Assembly (NCBI GenBank): GCA_021828345.1
Contig: JAJZJI010000039.1
Span: forward strand, 1-9,704
Length of the DNA stretch: 9,704 nucleotides
Reading direction: 5' to 3'
DNA from: Microcaldota archaeon
Lineage (GTDB): Archaea; Micrarchaeota; Micrarchaeia; Micrarchaeales; Micrarchaeaceae
The position numbers and the translations under genes are program-made. Below the pieces are notes generated by a model. It saw only the letters and a program-made list of their open reading frames with translations. It did no database searches and was not told the DNA's origin. Of the stretch, positions 6,282-9,704 are shown piece by piece; the stretch's first letter is position 1; each line of letters opens with the position of its first letter.

Positions 6282-7316
6282 TTATCTTACAAAAATCAAA
6301 AATGTCACTATAATATTTATTATGGCAAGCGGAGTTAGATAAAGCCATCCATTCCGAATTATATTATTTATCTTCATACGTACTGTTGTAGCCCTAACAA
6401 GTATTATAGCAATACTAACTATTATTACCTTTATTGCAATCCAGAATATTGCAGGAAGAAATGATGGGCCAAGCCAGCCGCCTAAAAATATTAATGATAT
6501 AAGAAGTGACCCTACAAATACTCTGGTGTAATCAGTAAATAGGGCGAGCGCATAATAGGGGGCGCTTATATCTGTGAGCCATCCAGCTATCAATTCATTA
6601 TCAGCCTCGCGCACATCAAACGGTGGTCGCTCCATTTCTGCAAGCATAACTATAAAAAATATTATAAACCCTATTGGCATTATAAGAGCAAACCACACAT
6701 TACTCTGTGTCTGAACTATATTATATAAACTAAAGCCGCGTGATAACATTGCTGATGCAACAACAACTAATAACATAGGGATTTCATAACTTATCATAAC
6801 CATTACCGATCTTTGGGCACTTATTGATGCAAATTTGTTGCCACTAGTCCATGCAACCAAAAAGAGCAGCAGTGGTGAAAATGAAAGTATTGTAAATACA
6901 ACTAGTAGGCTTATAGTTGCGTTTATTCCTACAAAAGATCCGGATATTGGAATGAAAAATAATGCCAATATGAGAAGTGCATAAATAACTGGCATTATTA
7001 TGTTAAATAATGGCATATCGGCATTTTTTGGCATTATATTCTCTTTTGACAGTAGCTTAGTTACATCCGCAAAATTCTGTAATAGACCGAATTTACCCAC
7101 ATATGTAGGACCATGTCTTGACTGAATCCTTGCAATTATTTTTCGTTCTAACCAACCAAATAAATAAACAAATAGCACTACTAAAACCATAAGCATTATG
7201 GTGAACGCGATTATTGCTATTATCAAGGATATTATAGAAACGCTGCTTGATGCGTTTGAAAGAGTATAATATATGTAAGAGAGTACACCACTTATAATAC
7301 TATTTGAGTATGACAT
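6282..7316 (-). CDS. nuoH: NADH-quinone oxidoreductase subunit H (complex I/Fpo membrane subunit)
   Basis: A 344-residue integral membrane protein with about eight hydrophobic helices. It anchors the quinone-reducing arm to the proton-pumping membrane arm of complex I. Diagnostic blocks are WLERKIIARIQSRHGP (55-70), FGLLQNFADVTKLLSKE (76-92), the loop ending in MISYEIP (174-180), and AEMERPPFDVREADNELIAG (226-245). PFDVREA with ERK-ARIQ-RxGP favours NuoH/FpoH over hydrogenase EchB/HycD subunits. After it, where most NuoH have TEYSG and a later (A/G)EY, this protein has TDISA (248-252) and TDY (261-263), so two usual Glu are Asp. It stands alone: its downstream neighbour converges 1 bp away and its upstream neighbour diverges, so it is a single-gene transcript, whereas nuo genes normally sit in an operon. 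A TATA-like box lies about 26 bp before the ATG and no Shine-Dalgarno is present, consistent with leaderless expression. Confidence 0.92.
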   Translation of the reverse strand: MSYSNSIISGVLSYIYYTLSNASSSVSIISLIIAIIAFTIMLMVLVVLFVYLFGWLERKIIARIQSRHGPTYVGKFGLLQNFADVTKLLSKENIMPKNADMPLFNIIMPVIYALLILALFFIPISGSFVGINATISLLVVFTILSFSPLLLFLVAWTSGNKFASISAQRSVMVMISYEIPMLLVVVASAMLSRGFSLYNIVQTQSNVWFALIMPIGFIIFFIVMLAEMERPPFDVREADNELIAGWLTDISAPYYALALFTDYTRVFVGSLLISLIFLGGWLGPSFLPAIFWIAIKVIIVSIAIILVRATTVRMKINNIIRNGWLYLTPLAIINIIVTFLIFVR

Positions 7317-7338
7317 AGTAAAGCGCTCACATTTAAGG

Positions 7339-7346
7339 TATTTATC
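7339..7346. promoter_or_regulatory. Shared TATA-like element between divergent nuoH and the 87-aa gene
   Basis: The two start codons are 52 bp apart and TATTTATC (GATAAATA on the minus strand) lies midway, about 26 bp from each. That is the leaderless distance in both directions. The minus reading, with A/G-rich flank AAAAGATAAATA, looks like the better BRE-TATA. For the plus gene TTTAAGGT at 7332-7339 is an alternative. Confidence 0.45.
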
Positions 7347-7368
7347 TTTTGCTTTTTATTATAATCTT

Positions 7369-7632
7369 ATGTTATCAGAAATGGCAAAGCAAATATTAAA
7401 AGATGGTAAAATAAAAGCCCGGGTAAAACGTGCAGGAATGCTACAGGTACTAACATTTGAAATACGACGGGTAACGCAGGGAAACATATCATTCCCTGAA
7501 CTGTACGTAAAACGCATGATAGACTTAAATGAACTTACAAGATTAGCAAAAGAGTTCGGGTTGCCCGTTGAAGCTGAAAATGGTAGGGCATTTCCCGAAG
7601 GCACAGGGGCAATGGATTTTATAGGTTTATAG
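7369..7632 (+). CDS. Small conserved-looking protein of unknown function (87 aa)
   Basis: I do not recognise the family with confidence. The 87-residue protein is basic at the N-terminus (KQILKDGKIKARVKRAG). It continues with a probable beta stretch MLQVLTFEIRRVTQG, then ISFPELYVKRMIDLNELTRLA, a likely helix, and ends with FGLPVEAENGRAFPEG and a short tail. It has no membrane segment and no cysteine. The mix of motif-like Gly/Pro turns and conserved-looking hydrophobics suggests a real folded domain, perhaps nucleic-acid binding given the basic N-terminus, but that is a guess. The ATG at 7369 fits leaderless transcription from the element at 7339-7346; a second in-frame ATG follows at 7381. 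It diverges from nuoH and converges with the zinc-ribbon gene, whose stop is 6 bp beyond its own. Confidence 0.7.
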   Translation: MLSEMAKQILKDGKIKARVKRAGMLQVLTFEIRRVTQGNISFPELYVKRMIDLNELTRLAKEFGLPVEAENGRAFPEGTGAMDFIGL

Positions 7633-7638
7633 ATTACA

Positions 7639-7776
7639 TTAACCCCCTATCTTAAACATCTTAGTTCCACATTTTGGACATGTGCCAGATGATGCTTTCT
7701 TGCCATTCTTCATTACAACCGGTTTTACATCCTTCATTTCACGTTTTTCTTTACATTTCATACAATATGCTTCCAT
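7639..7776 (-). CDS. Small zinc-ribbon protein, DUF5679-like (45 aa)
   Basis: A 45-residue protein read on the minus strand with two zinc knuckles, CMKC (5-8) and CPKC (33-36), separated by 24 residues containing VVMKNGKKASSGT. It ends in GTKMFKIGG. The order AYCMKCKEKREMK, then MKNGKKA, then GTCPKCGTKMFKI is the pattern I know from DUF5679 proteins, which are short single-domain zinc ribbons widespread in archaea and some bacteria. The function is unknown; related mini-ribbons are thought to act in protein or nucleic-acid contacts. It lies 48 bp downstream of the ArsB-like gene on the same strand, with a TATA-like TTTTAATA in the gap, so it may be transcribed separately. It converges with the 87-aa gene. 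Confidence 0.88.
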   Translation of the reverse strand: MEAYCMKCKEKREMKDVKPVVMKNGKKASSGTCPKCGTKMFKIGG

Positions 7777-7806
7777 ACTATCACAATCTTATATTCTATT
7801 GTAGCA

Positions 7807-7814
7807 TATTAAAA
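7807..7814 (-). promoter_or_regulatory. TATA-like box TTTTAATA for the zinc-ribbon gene
   Basis: Minus-strand TTTTAATA is centred about 34 bp before the ATG at 7776, giving a leader of roughly 9 nt. It lies in the 48-bp gap after the transporter gene. This is a single weak motif in A+T-rich DNA. Confidence 0.3.
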
Positions 7815-7824
7815 GTTATTGCAA

Positions 7825-9063
7825 TCAGAGATAGAAAAATGCAAGGTATATAAACATATTTATTAAGGCAAGTGGAAGCCCTATTTTGGCAAATTCGGCA
7901 AATGTTATATTACTGTTGCGCTTCTCTGCAATGCTTATTATTATAACATTGCTTGCAGCACCTAAAATAAGCATATTACCAGCTATCGTACTCCCAGATG
8001 CAAGTGCCATTAATTGTGTTATGTTTGAATTGGTACTATTTAGTATATTTATATACAATAAAACCAGCGGCACATTTGATATAAGCTGGCTTCCTAGCAT
8101 GCTAGATACCATGATGTTTAACGGTGATGTTAATGCACTTTTTATTGATGTTATTGATTGCAATATGCCAGATTGCCATATGCCGCCTATTATGACAAAC
8201 ATCGATATAAAAAACATTATAGTGCCCCAATCCACACTTTTTATTATTTTTAACCGTTTTTTGCTAAAAATAATTATTGGAAGCGCAGAGATTATTGGGA
8301 GATAGAACAAATAGTCTTTTATCCCTATATTTATTGTAACATAGAATATGTACGCAATTATAAGAATTAAGAAAAGAGACATTGATATTTTTGAAAGTAA
8401 AAACAGCCCTCCATCGTTTTGCAATTTAGGCTTCTTTATTTTTATTTTTTTGTTTATCTCAGATTTGAATAATACACGTATAAATAAGTAGAGCGCAAAT
8501 AAATTAATTATTGTTGGAATCGCAAGATAAATAAAAAATGTGCTAAATGGATTTATTATTAGTTTATTTGATGCTATAATTAAATTTTGCGGATTTCCTA
8601 TAGGGCTCATAACACTTCCAATAGTTATTGAAAACGCAAGAGCGAATAGCAGCATTTTTGAATTTATTTTATTCTCTTTTGATATCATAAGTAGAAGAGG
8701 GGTGCTAATTATTGCAACGGCATCGTTCATTAATATTGTAGAAATTAAACCCATGCCAAATATTATAAATAATATTAAGATATTTGTTGACCTTGCACGT
8801 TTAAAAAGTTTATAGGATATGTATGAGATGTATCCGCCCTCTTCCAATGCGACTCCAATTATAAATGTACCTAAAAGAAAAAGTATTATGTCAAAATTTA
8901 CATAAGTAATTGCGAAACTGATAGATATTTGGCCTAATAGAAGCATAACTATTGCTCCTGCCATAGTTATCCACCATATCCTTAATTTTTTATAAATTGC
9001 GCCACGTAGTGCTACAGATACAAAAACTGCAATAACTATTAAAATAGGTATAAACGATACCAT
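7825..9063 (-). CDS. ArsB/NhaD-superfamily (COG1055-like) ion transporter
   Basis: A 412-residue permease with about ten or more hydrophobic helices in two halves joined by a charged loop (residues 200-217, EINKKIKIKKPKLQNDGG). Each half has the superfamily's paired signature: STILMNDAVAIISTP (108-122) with SVMSPIGNPQNLI (150-162), and SQLISNVPLVLL (325-336) with GSTIAGNMLILGAASNVII (357-375). These NDA/SPIGNP and SNVP/GAASN blocks form the re-entrant substrate site in ion-transporter superfamily proteins. The substrate may be arsenite, sodium/proton exchange or a di/tricarboxylate; the sequence does not decide. No arsR, arsC or arsA gene is in the window, so an arsenic role has no contextual support. 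An A+T-rich TATA candidate lies about 33 bp before the ATG. The next gene downstream is the zinc ribbon. Confidence 0.87.
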   Translation of the reverse strand: MVSFIPILIVIAVFVSVALRGAIYKKLRIWWITMAGAIVMLLLGQISISFAITYVNFDIILFLLGTFIIGVALEEGGYISYISYKLFKRARSTNILILFIIFGMGLISTILMNDAVAIISTPLLLMISKENKINSKMLLFALAFSITIGSVMSPIGNPQNLIIASNKLIINPFSTFFIYLAIPTIINLFALYLFIRVLFKSEINKKIKIKKPKLQNDGGLFLLSKISMSLFLILIIAYIFYVTINIGIKDYLFYLPIISALPIIIFSKKRLKIIKSVDWGTIMFFISMFVIIGGIWQSGILQSITSIKSALTSPLNIMVSSMLGSQLISNVPLVLLYINILNSTNSNITQLMALASGSTIAGNMLILGAASNVIIISIAEKRNSNITFAEFAKIGLPLALINMFIYLAFFYL

Positions 9064-9090
9064 AACATCATTTCAATTGCAATACTACCA

Positions 9091-9100
9091 TTAATATAAT
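9091..9100 (-). promoter_or_regulatory. TATA-like box before the ArsB-like gene
   Basis: Minus-strand ATTATATTAA is centred about 33 bp before the ATG at 9063 in the 76-bp gap between the secreted-protein gene and the transporter. This predicts a leader of about 8 nt. The motif is fair, but the background is A+T-rich. Confidence 0.35.
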
Positions 9101-9139
9101 ACATTGAAAATGTTATACCACCATTGTATCACTGTATAC

Positions 9140-9704
9140 CTATACAATATTTGACACATTCAATAGTCCAGTAACATTATGGCTTATGGTGGAATTTTGA
9201 TATGTAAATGATAATATGTAACTACTCTCCCCAGATATTATAGGAACTAATATATTTTTACACGATAAGTTTACTGTATTTGACGCATGCGAATTTATTG
9301 TAACATTAAGTACATTATTATACTCAAGACCACTCATATAACACGAACCATTCGTTAATTTTATACTATAATTGAGATTATTTTTTATAGATAAGGTGCC
9401 TTGATTAGTAGCATACGAAAAGTTCGCAACATTACATGATATCGCATTTGTATTTGAAAATATGCATGTATTATTTACTGCATTCATCCATAGTATTGGC
9501 TTCTCTGTACTATTAAGAGCTGCTATCAAATGTTCAGCATTGTAGCTTGCATCGATTAGCTGTGTATTATTTACAAACGAATATATTGTGAAATTATAAT
9601 TTTTGGTGCGTTCAGTTGATCTAATAACACCAAACTGCGATGTTAACGTCTTTAATGGAGTTATATATATTGAGCATACCGCACTGGTATTTGAAATTAT
9701 ACCT
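9140..9704 (-). CDS. C-terminal part of an Asn/Ser/Thr-rich secreted or surface protein (partial)
   Basis: The frame stays open from the TAG stop at 9140-9142 to the right edge, so the start lies outside the window and 187 residues are visible; an in-frame TTG at 9527-9529 is not needed as a start. The visible part has about 13 N-x-S/T sequons (for example NFT, NNT, NYS, NGS, NVT), five cysteines, and alternating hydrophobic/polar segments such as GTLSIKNNLNYSIKLTNGSC that look like beta strands of an extracellular sandwich. No C-terminal membrane anchor is present, since it ends GLLNVSNIV. Such Asn-rich, glycosylation-prone proteins are typical of archaeal cell surfaces and are abundant in Micrarchaeota-like genomes as I recall. 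A signal peptide or pilin-like anchor would be in the missing N-terminus. The specific role is unknown. Confidence 0.7.
   Translation of the reverse strand, partial: GIISNTSAVCSIYITPLKTLTSQFGVIRSTERTKNYNFTIYSFVNNTQLIDASYNAEHLIAALNSTEKPILWMNAVNNTCIFSNTNAISCNVANFSYATNQGTLSIKNNLNYSIKLTNGSCYMSGLEYNNVLNVTINSHASNTVNLSCKNILVPIISGESSYILSFTYQNSTISHNVTGLLNVSNIV

Noticed and set aside
7886..8815. Plus-strand open frames within the transporter gene (7886-8305 and 8540-8815)
   Set aside because: They are antisense to a well-supported membrane protein and mirror its hydrophobic codons; no family features.
7825..9063. Arsenic resistance operon
   Set aside because: The permease has no arsR, arsC or arsA neighbour in the window, so a specific arsenite role is not supported.

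Overview
The window looks like a piece of an A+T-rich archaeal chromosome. Evidence: several genes have a TATA-like box about 24-27 bp before the start codon (leaderless pattern), Shine-Dalgarno sites are GGTG-type, and gene families include a COG1407-type archaeal phosphoesterase, a DUF5679-like zinc ribbon and an Asn/Thr/Ser-rich secreted protein. A small-genome archaeon (DPANN/Micrarchaeota- or Parvarchaeota-like) or a Thermoplasmatales relative fits best, but the window alone cannot fix the lineage.

Left third (1 to about 3080), accessory: the 3' part of a SWIM-zinc-finger DDE transposase, broken by a one-base frameshift and visibly richer in G+C than the rest, is followed by a two-gene minus-strand module. 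That module is a DUF262 (GmrSD_N/ParB-like) protein and, downstream, a small protein with a HEPN-type R-x4-H motif. The two frames are in register, separated by a TGA and two codons, with a strong GGGTGA site on the stop codon. This is the best candidate here for a defence or toxin-like system. Upstream of it lies an imperfect hairpin resembling an IS200/IS605-type right end, and a 25-codon ORF that may be another mobile-element scrap.

Middle (3072-6280), plus strand: a 97-aa protein of unknown function, then a tight cluster of an M49-like zinc metallopeptidase (HELSH, EEAKAD), a class I SAM methyltransferase overlapping it by 26 bp, and a COG1407-like metallophosphoesterase 4 bp later. The spacing implies one operon, but no shared pathway is evident.

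Right part (6282-9704): a single-gene nuoH (complex I membrane subunit H) convergent with the phosphoesterase and divergent from an 87-aa unknown protein. The two starts are only 52 bp apart, with one TATA-like element midway. Next come a 45-aa zinc-ribbon gene and an ArsB/NhaD-superfamily transporter, both minus strand, and finally the C-terminal 187 residues of a secreted, sequon-rich surface protein that runs off the right edge. No tRNA, rRNA or CRISPR array was recognised, and no gene-free stretch exceeds 300 bases; the longest is about 210 bases, 2860-3071.
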